Source: Tubiluchus corallicola (Eukaryota; Priapulida; Priapulimorpha; Priapulimorphida; Tubiluchidae). Taken from it: a stretch of DNA of 64,000 bases. The position numbers and the translations under genes were made by a program. A model generated the notes under the pieces. That model saw nothing but the letters and a program-made list of their open reading frames with translations, was not told the DNA's origin and searched no databases. Shown here one piece after another: positions 1 to 11,865 of the stretch (its first letter is position 1; each line of letters begins with the position of its first letter). The stretch is from NCBI GenBank assembly GCA_030141605.1, contig JAQGDQ010000327.1:204147-268146 (forward strand), given 5' to 3'.

Positions 1-611
1 AAAGCTGTTGCCAGTTTGAAAAATTAACGAGAAGGAGTTAAAAATGCAATCAACAAAATGGCTGCCAAGTTTTTGCACAAATTCAAACTCAAATTCAAAA
101 TAATTTATTGATTTAACAAATCATAATCACATAAATTGGCACACAGTTTTGAAATACAATATACAATCAGTAAAAATGTGAAAATGAAAAATGTGACGAT
201 GAAGGGAAACTTAAGAAGCCATGGCTTATGGGAGGCCTCCTATAAGTATTTTTTATAATAATTTTATGAAACAGTATACTTTAGTTGTTAGTGGTTAGTA
301 ATTTTGTGCACTACTATCCTAAGATTAAAAGATGCTCCCTGTTCCAAGGAAACATTACACAGTTGAGTAGTACAGATTGTACATGTTTGTGTGGTTTAAG
401 GACCCGTGAGTATAAGGACCCACTATGAACCCACCCCTATTTTTAATAATGAAATTAGTGGTGTACTATTGGTTACCTACCATCGCAAAGGTTGCGAGTT
501 TGAAACCACAAACAGAGAATTTTTCCCTGGAAAAAACACCAAAACACACACACTACAACACAAACGTGGAAATTAACATTATAAAGGTGGACTGTTGTGA
601 CCAAAGTTCTT

Positions 612-702
<91 letters not shown>

Positions 703-3700
703 CTGGTCCACATAACAAAAGTATTTATGCCATTAAGAAACACTACAATAGCGGAACTGTTGACTGAACTCATACCAGTGCTAGAGACGTTTTGTGGTGG
801 TTCTGTATGTACGACAAAGCTAGTAGATTGATGTCAATTCGCAAACGTTTTTTGAAGGCAATTTCTCCAACATGTGTAACAATATCATCGTTTGACTCGG
901 GTTGGAAGAGGTCCACTGAGCTGACATGGGAACTACAATAGACATTAAGACATGAAGCATGTCAACAACTTATTAGATGTTGCAGCCAGCCAGCCAGCGG
1001 CGTGCTGTAACAGAAAATTGTCCAAGGAAATCTTGTTTGCACAGCTCTGTGAAAATGTGGTGGTGAATGTGACAGATTGCTAAATGTGGTAATGTTATCT
1101 ATGTCATCTGTAATCAAGGATAATATGATCCATAAATTCTGGCTTGAACAGTTCGTTTTTTATTGCTGGCCTTTGGCAGCCATCTTGGCAACCATCTTGA
1201 AATCCCAAATAGGTAGTCTTATTTTTCGAGCCAGCAACAGCTTTTTGGGGATTCAGCATAGTCAAGTTGATAAGACTAATGGACTAATGATAATGCTCTA
1301 ATGGCGACCATTTTTTGAATAAAATTAACAGAAATGGATTGCTTAAAGCACAAGAAAACTCTACTTACACAAAAAAATTCGTCTTGAAATTTATACCACT
1401 TACATACTGCCTTTTTGTATATAGGCTTTGTGTCAGCAGTAATGCTGTATAAAACTTGTAAGTTTACACTCCTGTTAGGCACAGCCATTTTAATGGTGGT
1501 TCATCTGAAACAAGTTTAGATAACATTGCGTGAAATTTGAAAAAAATGAACAGAGCTTTCATAGCACACATGTCATCAACTAAGTAAAATTTTACATTTC
1601 CGCATCTTGTCAATAAGATTAAAAATACGTTTCCTGTTTGGTGATTGTGTGGGTGGAGGGTAAGCCATTTTTTGGGACATAGTTTAACAATGCCTTTTCT
1701 TCTCCTGATTTATGTGTGAGTATATGACGTCATGTAATGGCGCCGTCGGAACAGTATTGCGGGAGATTAAAAGTGAAAGCAAACAAATATGAGTATGATA
1801 TATGCATAAAATTGGTGTAAAGTAATATAATTTTTAAGGAGATTTTTCTGAAACCTACTTCAGGTTCCCGTTTTCTTGTGCTTTATGTCAAACTGTCCCG
1901 GAATAGATGTTGCAATTGCTTCTTAAAGTTAATTTTCTGGTAATTTTTCAAGCAGGCAACAGCATTTTTCGAATTCAGCATAGGCTAATTGACTGACTAT
2001 GTTGCTCACTTTTAGAAAAAAATCCCCGCAGAACATTATAGAAGCACATTTTCAAGATTTGAGCTTAGACTACAACAGCATTTTACTTTTATAATGTTCA
2101 CGTGCGTCCATGTACCTTACTGTCACCTGCTGCCATCTATATAACAAAAAGAAAAATTACACGACGTCTCCCTTCTTTAATGTTTCAAAACTGCAAAATA
2201 TACAGGGCTCAAGAAACTTCAGCAAGAACTATCACATTGAGAAGTGTGAACTGAATTAAAAAGTATGCCTGTATCTTAAAACACATTGAGATACAGAACT
2301 AACAAAATTATTCGTTAGGAACGTTCGTTACTAATGAAAGTTCGAATACTGAATTGCCTAGTTACAACTCAAATATGTGTTTTGGCTTTTGCAGCACGAC
2401 CCAAAAGAATAACAATTACTGGTTTGCCAGACTGATCAGTTTTGCCTTGGCTAAGGATGTCTTGACTATAACTTGCAATACCTTCATTACTATCATTAGA
2501 AACCAAACGGAAAGAAGATTGAAGTTTTTATCTATGAAATAAGCAAAATACCAGTCACCTTTTGCAGCACTCTAGTCTTGACGAGTTCTGTCTGTAAGTG
2601 TGGTGGAGTCACTTGTAACAAAGTCAAGACGGATATCTTTACTAAAAAATTAATGCAGGAAAGTAAATAATTAAAACTTGGATAAGAATTTTAAATTACT
2701 ACAAAACTGCAATTTTCACAACATGTAATACGTCGGTTCATTTTTTACTTTTTCTCCCCCAAATATGCCATTTTGCATGCGTCTGAAGTGTTAACTGAAG
2801 AGGTGAGGTTGTACTGCCATAACAAACCAGGAAATCAAAACTGTCACACTTCTGGATGCATCCTTTAAGTGTCTTGCAGCTTTTTCAGGCCTAAAATATA
2901 TAGACAATCACATCTGGAGTAAGAAGTGAGCATGCGATTTGAATAAGTTTTTAATCCGAAATTGATTTGAACCTAAAATTATGAATTCCAACAATTCACC
3001 ATTTCCACGGCATACTTTCTTTATCATTTAAAACGTCTGAAACATCATGCAATTAGCACAATTTTGACCACTCTCTGAGCACATTTTCTAATAAATTATT
3101 GGTTTTTACTGCAGAATAAATTCAAGTAATCTTTGGGAGACTGATTTTTATTTGTTATTCAAAAATTTAAACGAAACCTTACAAACTGAATTCGTTTCGG
3201 ATTCCAAATGTTGAAATTCAGTTTGGTTCAAGCTCGACAGACAAAAATTCAATTTGATTCGTATTCGTTTTCTGATAGAGAATGCTCATCCCTAATGCTG
3301 AAGAGGTCAAATGCTGAAGATCGAGCTTCCCTTCTACTTTACTTTTTTCGTGATTTCAAATTAACACTCATTCGTTACATAGCTTTAGTGTTGTAATTAA
3401 TAACGAATGAAAGAACTATCTAATGAGGAGAAATGAAACTTGGTTGAGATTTATAACAACTTACGTAAAGGAGCAGCAGTCGTAAACATGATGCAACAGA
3501 GAAGTAAACTGGAATAAAACAAAAATACATTCACAAATAAAACATAAATATGTATCATGTATACCTGTACATCAGATTGAAAAAGAAAATTAAACTAAGT
3601 TAGCTCTTAGTGGCACTATGTACACTATGGTGGTAACTTAATTTCCACAAGATGAGAAACATTGAGTACATGGATTTGTTGCACAAGATAAGCTCATGCA

Positions 3701-3780
3701 GCCTAATTTTTTGTGTATGTTACATTTGAATTTATTCATGACCTGATCTATCTGTGTATATTCTAATTATCTGTTTGCTT
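1..3780. other. Gene-free AT-rich stretch
   Basis: No open frame here carries a recognisable motif, and no splice-consistent coding exon was seen on either strand. The only clear structure is the (GA)n tract listed separately. Two places (about 1195-1320 and 1945-2000) share short words such as gcaacagc followed by attcagcatag, which suggests two old copies of one dispersed repeat, too diverged to delimit. It could be intergenic DNA or the far intron of the zinc transporter gene that lies to the right on the minus strand. Confidence 0.6.
615..698. repeat. (GA)42 dinucleotide microsatellite
   Basis: An uninterrupted GA run of 84 bases. The apparent open frames across it (Arg-Glu or Leu-Ser dipeptides) are artefacts of the repeat. 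Two more GA tracts occur in the window, at 30350-30652 and 31982-32004. Confidence 0.98.
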
Positions 3781-3799
3781 ATACTGATGTTTTTTTCTG

Positions 3800-4810
3800 A
3801 TTTTATTTATTTATTTATTAAATATATCCACAATGATCATTACAGCATTGTACACAAAAGTATTTAATAATATATTTATTATTATGTGCACAAGATGCCA
3901 AGCCGCAAATGACCCGTGGGGTACTCAAGAAGTAATTACTTGTTTAGAGTATCCCAAATGAATATGGACTGAGTGTAACAGTAAAGGAGTAGAAAGAAAG
4001 GTTAATAGAGAATAGAAACAAGGAGAAAGATGTGATGGTATCTGTATGAAGTAACATGAACTATAGAAATGTAAAAATTGACATAGCCAGCAACACAATG
4101 GATTCCGACAGGGACAGCAGTGTAATTAATCAAATTGATTTATTCTGTATAATTAGAAAAGATTTCACTTTTAAAATTTCTTTTGAAGTTATTTATAAAT
4201 AGAGAATTTTTTATGTATTCGTTGATGTTATTCCAAAGTCTAGGGCCAGTGTTAGTGATGAAGTGCCTTGCCATGTCAGTCCTGCAATACTTAATATGAA
4301 ATTCGTTAAATCTTGTTGAGTAATGTCTTATGTTAATAGATAATGGGTTTAAAAAGAAAGCGGGGTGAAGTTTATGTTTGGTTTTGTAGATGTACACAGC
4401 GGCATTCAGGTTTATTAGATCATTTAGCATTAGGATAGAATAATTCTTAAATTAGTGGTTTTCACTAAGGCTTTAAGATCCTTGTTCAGTAATTTCTAAT
4501 CTGGCTAAGGCGTTGTCATATATCATACAAAGATTATCATATTTAGTTTCCAAAGATGTTTGTCCTGCCTTAAGTTCCTTCAAACCAATTTGTATTTTGC
4601 CCATTTCAGACATCATTTCTGCTCTAAAGTTTAACAATTCAGACAAAAGGTTTATGTCAGTATTATATTTCATTTTACCTTCATGTTGTCTCCCTTACTT
4701 GCACTTTTTGACATCGTTGCAGTTGTAATTTCTACAGTTGATTCATGACATTTTGTTTCCATAAGTGATTTTGACTTGGATCTTGTTGTAATGGACATCA
4801 CATGCCACCA
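3800..4810 (-). mobile_element. LINE copy with its middle deleted (ORF1 start joined to ORF2 end)
   Basis: Read on the minus strand, about 4790-4473 encodes the start of a LINE ORF1: a basic serine/lysine-rich leader, then a coiled-coil-like segment containing LETKYDNL. The same words (LETKYDKL) occur in the intact ORF1 at 52670-53584. Only about 40 bases later, 4430-4140 encodes the very C-terminus of an ORF2 of the CR1/L2-like type, with the signature RTDMARHF then GPRLWN. The same signature is at 60012-60257. So more than 3 kb of ORF1 and ORF2, including the endonuclease and reverse transcriptase, is missing. Downstream on the minus strand an (AATA)n tail lies at about 3800-3822, as expected of a LINE 3' end. 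The copy cannot mobilise itself. Exact 5' edge uncertain. Confidence 0.75.
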
Positions 4811-4814
4811 TTTA

Positions 4815-5219
4815 TAACTTTACTGATCGAAAATGCACCATCGTAACATGAACTTCGAACTTGATCACGTAATATTTATAAACATGAGATTTATCAGTAT
4901 AAATATTATTCAAGATCGTTTAAGTTCTTATATAGGTAACATGACTGGCTTCATGTGCGTGTATGTAAACTTAAAACATAAAATTTTTGCACTCAGTCTT
5001 ATGTTATAAGCTAGCATGGGAGCGAGCGTAAAAGACGTGCGCTCGCTGCAAAACCAGTTTGACCATTTGACATCTTTTAATATAAAGTCCCTGGGTGGAG
5101 TGTGCGCCATTTTATTCTTCTGGCAGAATTCGATTTTACGTGTGATAAACATATTATAATTTTAAATAAATCTTTTTGTATTAGATAATTGCAATTTATC
5201 CGTGATTATATTTATATTT
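4815..5219 (+). other. Candidate 5' LTR and leader of BEL/Pao element 1
   Basis: This gene-free stretch sits directly before a primer-binding-site-like sequence and the gag start, where a 5' LTR is expected. It holds an AATAAA at about 5165 and a TATA-like aatataaa at about 5078. I found no matching copy after the integrase (19.7 kb), so the LTR call rests on position alone. Confidence 0.3.
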
Positions 5220-5238
5220 TGGTGCCTAACTGCCGGGA
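5220..5238 (+). promoter_or_regulatory. Possible tRNA primer-binding site
   Basis: The sequence begins TGGTGCC and continues to GCCGGGAA. LTR-element primer sites start with TGG (complement of the tRNA CCA end), and TGGTGC...GCCGGGAA resembles the complement of a glycine tRNA 3' end, with mismatches in between. It lies 23 bases before the gag ATG. Without a second LTR this stays tentative. Confidence 0.3.
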
Positions 5239-5260
5239 AAAGGGAAACTTTCTTGTGAGT

Positions 5261-6640
5261 ATGGCTGAATGTGACAAAATTAAACACTCTAAAAGTAGAT
5301 AAAAAGGTCGGGTGAAGACTGGCATAAAATAACTGAAAGAGGTTGTGTCTAGTGAAACGTCTAATGTTCAGCAAAAATTAGAGAACCTTGGAAAATATAT
5401 TGCCACCTTTAATGAAGCAGAAGTGCAACTAGATTTATTTAGAAGGTGAGAAGTTGAACAAGTGATTACAGAGGCAAGTGAATTAATCAACACAGCATAA
5501 TTTATTTCTGCTCGGGCATTAAATTTGCTAAAACCAGATTCAAGACCATGTAGTCCTAGTGATTTCCAGGGACATGCAAGCTATATCAACTAATAACTCA
5601 GTCGGTGCAGAAGTCACAAATGTAAAACTACGTAAATTGCACCTGCCAACTTTCAGTGGTTACCCATTAAAGTTTTGTGAATTTTGGGACATGTCCATTG
5701 CGTCCGTGGATGCTAAACCTATATTAGACGTTCATAAACCTGTTTACTTGAAAAGCTTACTTAAAGGTGAAGCTGCTCACGTGATAGATGGCCTGCCGCG
5801 TGTAGACGGCAATTATAAGGAAGCTGTTGCTTTGCTAAAGAAGAGATTTGGTGAAAAAGATGCAATCGAGATGTCATTATTAAATAAACTGTGGCAGTTA
5901 GATGTGGCTGAAGCCCATTACTGATTCAAAAAATACTGAAGTGCAGGGAAATTTTGTAGACGAGCTTGAAGTTGTTATAAGAGGCCTCACTGCAATGGGA
6001 CTTAGTACAGAAGAATTAGATAAAACCCTAAAACCTCTCTTTCTAGCAAAAATTCCATATGACTGGCGTGTTGAATGGGAACGAATGAGAAGGCATGAAG
6101 ATGACACAACATGCTTTGTAAAGTTTCGACGGTTCATGAAAAGCGAAGTTGATATTAGACAAAGGCTGCTTTATATACTCGTCATAGAGAGTCTAGTGAA
6201 TATAGTCGTTGTGCTGGGTGTAAGAATTTAGGTGTGAGGAGCACCCTTGATTCAATTTCAGTTCTTCAGTCTAGTGATTTTAACGAAAATACTTAATAGG
6301 CACCTTCAGCTTCAAAGAATTCCCATTGTTTACTATGCGGTGGAATTCAACATATGTGGCGTGATTGTGCTGCCCTTGCTACTATGACTTTGCAAGAGCA
6401 AAAGCAAAAGTATGCCGAGCAGCACCGTTATTTTTTGTGTCTTGGTTTAAACCACAGAGCTGATACTTATCGTAAACCTCCATGCAAGCGATGTAGTAAA
6501 CGGCATCATTATTTATTGCGCAATTCAGTTACTGGCAGCTCCCAGGTGAGTCCTTATGTTACAAGAGGTTCAAATGCTTCTGATGCAAATATTGATTTCC
6601 ATCAGTTCATTTACAGTCTTTTGGTACGAATGTTATATTC
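5261..6640 (+). pseudogene. BEL/Pao element 1: decayed gag (DUF1759 domain and zinc knuckles)
   Basis: The start chosen is ATG at 5261 (MAECDKIKHS...), giving a coiled-coil-like leader broken by several in-frame stops. From 5559 comes a gag core of the DUF1759 type (LPTFSGYPLKFCEFW ... YLKSLLKGEAAHVIDGLP ... LLKKRFG), continuing after a frameshift near 5900. At about 6330-6530 are the paired cysteine/histidine knuckles (CLLCGGIQHMWRDC, then CLGLNHRADT, then CKRCSKRHH) that follow DUF1759 in BEL/Pao polyproteins. In such elements the product packages the RNA into cytoplasmic particles. Stops and at least two frameshifts make this copy dead. It continues directly into protease and RT. Confidence 0.8.
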
Positions 6641-6643
6641 TTA

Positions 6644-7040
6644 ATGACTGCCACTGCTGTTTTGGAAGGTGCCAAATCGTCAATAACTGTTTGTGTTTTA
6701 ATAGATGTTGGTGCCACTACCTCTCTTATTTTATGTGATGTTGCAGAGCGAGCAGGCTGTGAAGTTATAGGCGACCGTAACCTTTCGTTAGCTATTATGG
6801 GTGGACTTAGCACACCGCAACAGAAATGCCACATTGTTCATGTTAAACTTCGAACAACTTCGAATCTTTAACGCCACCACCGAAGATAAACTAGTGAGAC
6901 CCTTTCCAACATGTTCTGAGGGTGATTGGTTAGGAGACTTAAAGGGCATGATCCTAGGTCATCCTGAGATTCTTAGTGGCAATCCACGACAAATTCATTT
7001 GCTTGTTGGTAGTGATGTTTATCAGCAAATAATGGGCTGA
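6644..7040 (+). pseudogene. BEL/Pao element 1: aspartic protease domain (DUF1758-like), broken
   Basis: The motif LIDVGATTSLI matches the active-site loop of retroelement aspartic proteases (usually DSGA; here DVGA). A frameshift near 6850 moves the frame to the ORF ending at 7040, which carries the downstream protease segment ending in HLLVGSDVYQQI, typical of the DUF1758 region that links protease and RT in BEL/Pao. Just after it, the words AVDSIFGWILHGPC can be read in a third frame. In an active element this enzyme matures the polyprotein; here the reading frame is lost. Confidence 0.75.
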
Positions 7041-7379
7041 AAGCATTCCTTTACGCTGCAAAACGGCCCCACAGCTGTTGATTCAATATTTGGGTGGATT
7101 TTGCATGGTCCCTGTACCGGAAAACAGAACAAACATGATGGTGATTTAGTTTGCTGTATGCAAGTGATTGATGAATCTGCACCCGTAAATGATCTGGCAG
7201 CGATTCTAGTCCTTAGACGGTGTTGATAGTCCTACTGATGAGCTTTTCAGTGTAGTGATTCTTTAGTATGGCAGCACTTTCAAAATAAGATACTTTGAAG
7301 ATGGACGATAAGCTTCACTATTAAATAACTGACAGTCTGCTGAAATACGAAGGTGTAAATTAGAATCTAAGTTGACTGT

Positions 7380-8482
7380 GAAATTGCACGTGCAATATGA
7401 TTTAGAGATAAAATCTATAATTCAGTTGGGTTTTGGAAAACCAGTGTCACATTTAGCCTACAGTATACTATTTGCCTCAGCGACCCGTTGTTCGTGAAGA
7501 TAAGGAAACAACAAAGATTCGACCTGTTTGCAAGTGCTAAGGGTCCTAGTGGTGTGTCTTTAAATACATGTTTTAAGATCGGTCCTAATTTAATGCCTGA
7601 GCTACCAGATATTATGTTGCAATTTTGTGCCAATCCAGTTGGATTTTACAGTGATTTAGGAAAATGATTTTTAATGATTGCAGTGTCTGGCGAAGATCAG
7701 AATGTTTTGCAATTTTTGTGGCATGGGAGTGAATATAAATTTGTGAAGCTTCCGTTTGGTGTATCCAGTTCTCTTTTTCTTTTGATGGCTACCATTGCTA
7801 CACATTCAGATTTTGAAGGCAGCAATCTTTCAGCTGAGATGAAACGTTGCATGTACATGGATAACTATCTGAATGTTGCTATAGACAGTGAACAAGCATT
7901 AGTGAAGATTAAGCGTACTATAAATGTGATGCAACAAGCTGGCATGAATTTGCGAAAATGGCACAGTAATGATCAACAAGTCAAACAAACCCTGCTGACA
8001 GAGAGTGAATTTGTAAAAATTCTAGGCTTGCATTGGAATACTAAGTTTGGTACATTAGCTACAGCAGTACGTATGCTTGATGCAAATATAACTAATGTGA
8101 CGAAGCGCCATATACTCAGTGTAACTATACCTTTGTTTGACCCTTTAGGAATGGTCTGCGGAATATTGCTAGGTGGGAAATTAATTCTCTAGGATCTTTG
8201 GAGAAGTGGCATAGGTTGGGATGCATGTATCGTTAAAGCAGTTTGATTCATTTTGTGTGCAACTTAGGCAACTGTCTGACCTTAAAATAGCATGGTACCT
8301 TAATGTATGTAGTAATTACTCTGTACATGTGTTCACTGATGCTTCTGTCTTAGGCTATTGTGCTATATGTTATGTTCGCCCTGAAACTGACTGCGAAGTA
8401 CAAGTTTACTTTGTGTTAGCTAGAACTAGAATTAACCTGTAAAACAAATTACTTTTGCCTCGCTTAGAACTATTCAATTCAA
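7380..8482 (+). pseudogene. BEL/Pao element 1: reverse transcriptase and start of RNase H
   Basis: The frame at 7674-8192 holds the RT palm: FVKLPFGVSSSLFLL, then CMYMDNYLNV (the catalytic box, normally YVDD, here YMDN), then AGMNLRKW and the linker IPLFDPLGMV. A stop near 8193 and a further frame at 8221-8442 give the RNase H start (FTDASVLGYCAICYV ... LARTRINL), then a stop, then LLLPRLELF at about 8450-8475. The coding sequence breaks off there because a minus-strand LINE is inserted; the rest of RNase H reappears at 18.73 kb. Upstream of 7674 the RT fingers are scrambled by stops. Confidence 0.8.
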
Positions 8483-8690
8483 TTTATTTATTAACTCCGC
8501 AAGTATTATCAAAATACAGTAGTAGAAATAGTTTAGTTTAGTTTAGTTTAGTTTATTCACCGTAATGATTTCACATAACATAAGTAGGCAACGATAACTA
8601 TATAACTAACGAAATTAAAATTTAACTACAAAACAAAAAATCATATACAGAGGGCAAATTTCTTTACCGAATCAACAAAAATATTGCGTT

Positions 8691-11600
8691 TTAATGTAGG
8701 GGCACAATAGTTCTGCTCTCATACGTCTTAACACATCTCCAACAATATTTCATTAACGACGTTAAATTTGGGGAGTGCATAAGGTTATAAATGCTAGAAA
8801 AGTTCAACTCAGAATGTTCAATTCGTAAATCTTCTGTCACCGGACATCTCAATAAGACGTGGGCTTCTGTTTGAACTTCTTCCCCACATGTACATAATCT
8901 GTCTTCTCTCGGTATTCTGGACCAACGTCCGGTTTTTATCATGAGATTATGCGATGACGTCCTAAGTCTGGTAAATTCAACTCTTTGGTAGTCCGGGATT
9001 TCAGATTCCATATCATTATAGACTTTATGAGGTTCTAAACATGGGTTGAGTTCTATAAATGTCAAAAATTTTGTTCCCGTTTTGTTACGAATTTTTGCCG
9101 GAACATCGTCTTTGATATCAGTAGAAAGGATTTTTTGGAGGTACTTGTATCCTTTGGTATTGTTAGTTTTACATAAATTCCAAACAAACATAAATGGATC
9201 ATCCACCATACCAGTTCTTTGACTTATCAGTTTCAATAGCAAATTTCTTTGTGACTGCTGTATTCTATTCTGGAGGCTGGGAATTCCAGCTTCCGCTAAA
9301 CAAATCAAATTTGCCGTCGTTTTCCGGACTCCAAGTAACGCTTTTACTGCTGTCATGTACACAGTGTCCAAATGACCGTACGTGTCACTGAGCCAAGATT
9401 CACTACTATACAATAATGCGGGTAGAAATGCAGCTTCGAACACTTTCATTTTTATCCATATCGGGAAGTCTACGTTTTTTGATACAAAGGCAATGAACTT
9501 CCATAACTGGCCTTGTTTACCAGTACAATGTTCGTCAATTGAAGACTGGACTTTTCCATCTTGGGTAAATGTGGCTCCGAGGTACACGTACTTCTCACAA
9601 TTTTTAACTTCGATATTGCGAACGATCATAGTACATTTATCTTCAACGTCACCGTTGATTACCATAAACTTTGTTTTAGAAGCATTTATTACCATTCCGT
9701 ATTGTTCGCAAAAGTCCAGTAAAATGGAAAATTTGTATTCGGCCTTCTCTCGAGTCGTCGCTAATAATACCGTGTCGTCCATGAGCAGCAATGAGTGCAG
9801 CCAGCCCAAATATCCATCAGGATCACATCGACGTTTTAATTCTCTAATTATTTTGTTTACGTAACACGTGAACAAAAAACAGCTGGTTGGGCTCCCCTGA
9901 CGTACTCCAATCGCCGCACCAAGAATAAACTTTGTGTCCGCGTACAGTTCAGCAATCGCAGCTAACATCGTTCCGCCACATCCAAGCGACTTCAAAACTT
10001 CGAGTGAGGCTTGTCTAGGCACTCTATCGTAAGCTTTAGAAAAATCAATATAGGTAACATATAATTTAGTCCACATCCAAGCGACTTCAAAATTTCGAGT
10101 AAGGCTTGTCTAGGCACTCTATCGTAAGCTTTAGAAAAATCAATATAGGTAACATATAATTTAGTCCGCTTAGATTTCGCATAATTAATCAGTAATCTCA
10201 ACGTTACAATGTGCTCTGCACATCCTCGACCGGGCTGCGCACCAGCTTGTTCCCGCTCCGGACGGTACCACTTCTCTAATCGCTTACACAGAATGACGTC
10301 ATACAACTTAGCTAAAGTGTCCATGATACTAATACCCCTATAATTTCCACAATCAACTTTATTTCCTTTTTTAAATAAGACGATTAATCGCGAGAACACC
10401 CATCCTGCTGGGACATGAACAGTTCGAAATATTATATTAAAGAGTAGCGTTAAAAACATTATCCAGTTCACTGGCAGCCATTTTATTATCCCAGGTGGGA
10501 CTCCCGACGGTCCACCGCTCTTATCGATTTTTAACAAGCTAATGGCATCATCCACCTCAGTAGGAGTAAAAGGATCATCCAAAATAGGAATATTCGGGCA
10601 GTCATTTACACCATCAAAACGTACAGGTGGTGTATCCGACGGATTCAACAAGTTCTCAAAATGACTTTTGAATTCTTCATCTGTAGGCTGCTGTTCACAA
10701 GTTTGTTCAAAGTTTTTCACGGTTCCGTTCCAATCTATCTTACTCCATATTGTTTTTGAATCATTACACTTCCCAAGTTCGCTCCAATTAGGTTTCGCAA
10801 CTTGTTCTTGCTTTCTACGGTTATTTGCTGCATTATTTCCACAACCATACAGTATCTCGTTAATTCGAGACGTTATTTGGCTCACGTCGGAATCTACTAT
10901 ATCGAAGATGTCAAATGGATCGGGTAGATTTTCTACAAACTTCGCCTGATCGATTCTATCACAACGCAGTTGCCTATTCGGTTTTGTAGCATCAATGTCA
11001 ACTTTACCCAACTCAGCCAGGCGAGCTATGATATTTAGCGGATCAAATGTGTCTAAAGAAAACGAAGCGGTAATAGGCGCATGGTCAGAAGGGAGAGACA
11101 GATTTTCCTCCACTAAAAAAGATCGTATGGTCGGAATAAGGTTCGGCGTAATAAAACAATAGTCCAGCTCCGATATCCACTTTTTTCCCTGCCGGTACGT
11201 TGGCTTTGACGGGTACCGCGTTCCACTAATTTTCAAACCATTCAACAGTATCATTTTTGAAAATGCACTGCAACCAGTTTCGCATTGTGATTAGGATTAT
11301 TTAACAGATCCGTTACACCTTCATACGACGAACAACATTTCAGCTTTTGATCCGATATAGCCTCTAAGAATTTAGGGCGCAAATATCCGAAATGGCAATA
11401 CAAGTCACCGATGGCGATCACTGACAAATCAGGATTCCTATTCAACTCGCCACTAATCCGGGACAGACATTCGGTGGTTGCGTACGGAGAATCACTAGGG
11501 GCAAGATAGCAGCACACAATCATCAAATTCGGTAGTGATCTCAGTTGCAACGTAATGAAGTCTGAGGTGGTACAATCTATTCCGTGTATATCATATTTCC

Positions 11601-11865
11601 ATCTATCACTAACCATCACCGCACAACCTCCACGATGACTATGTTCTCTATTAGTTTGAAAGCAACTATACCCAGGTAACTTTAACAAAACAGGTGTCTT
11701 AATTTCATTTAAGCAAATTATATCATAGGACTGTAAATGTATATCCAAATTATCCAGTTTATTTTTGGCGCCATTTATGTTCCATGAAAATATGGATAAA
11801 TCAATAGAATTGTTCAATAGTTTATCGTTGCCACCCTTTAAAAATCCCCAAAACGAGGTCGCCAT
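8691..11865 (-). pseudogene. LINE-1 ORF2: AP endonuclease + reverse transcriptase, frameshifted
   Basis: From ATG at 11865: the endonuclease (FSWNINGAKNKL, ICLNEIKTP, GGCAVMVS, then IAIGDLYCHFG in the place of GDFN). A frameshift near 11254 is followed by the closing endonuclease motif LPSDHAPI. RT follows with NYRGISIMDTLAKLYD, the QPGRGCAEHI box, VTYIDFSKAYDRVPR, GVRQGSPTSC and LLMDDTVLLA, where the catalytic box reads LMDD. The C-terminus ends in a CTCGEEVQTEAHVLLRC knuckle (C-x-C...H...C). A 95-bp tandem duplication at 9976-10165 repeats the SKAYDRVPR segment and shifts the frame. In a working element this protein nicks target DNA and reverse-transcribes the LINE RNA. The long intact stretches (461, 420 and 204 codons) suggest a fairly young copy. 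Confidence 0.85.
9976..10165. repeat. 95-bp tandem duplication inside the LINE-1 RT domain
   Basis: The block from 9976 to 10070 recurs at 10071-10165 with only two or three base differences. Because 95 is not a multiple of three, it breaks the RT frame, producing two overlapping open frames that each carry YIDFSKAYDRVPRQA. Confidence 0.93.

Noticed and set aside
610-831. Open frames through (GA)n at 610-831, 473-773 and 30283-30711 (Arg-Glu and Leu-Ser repeats)
   Set aside because: They exist only because a dinucleotide repeat has no stop codon; there is no flanking coding sequence or start context.
9194-9864. Plus-strand open frames over LINE-1 (up to 160 codons)
   Set aside because: Antisense shadows of the LINE-1 RT; the minus strand carries all the motifs.
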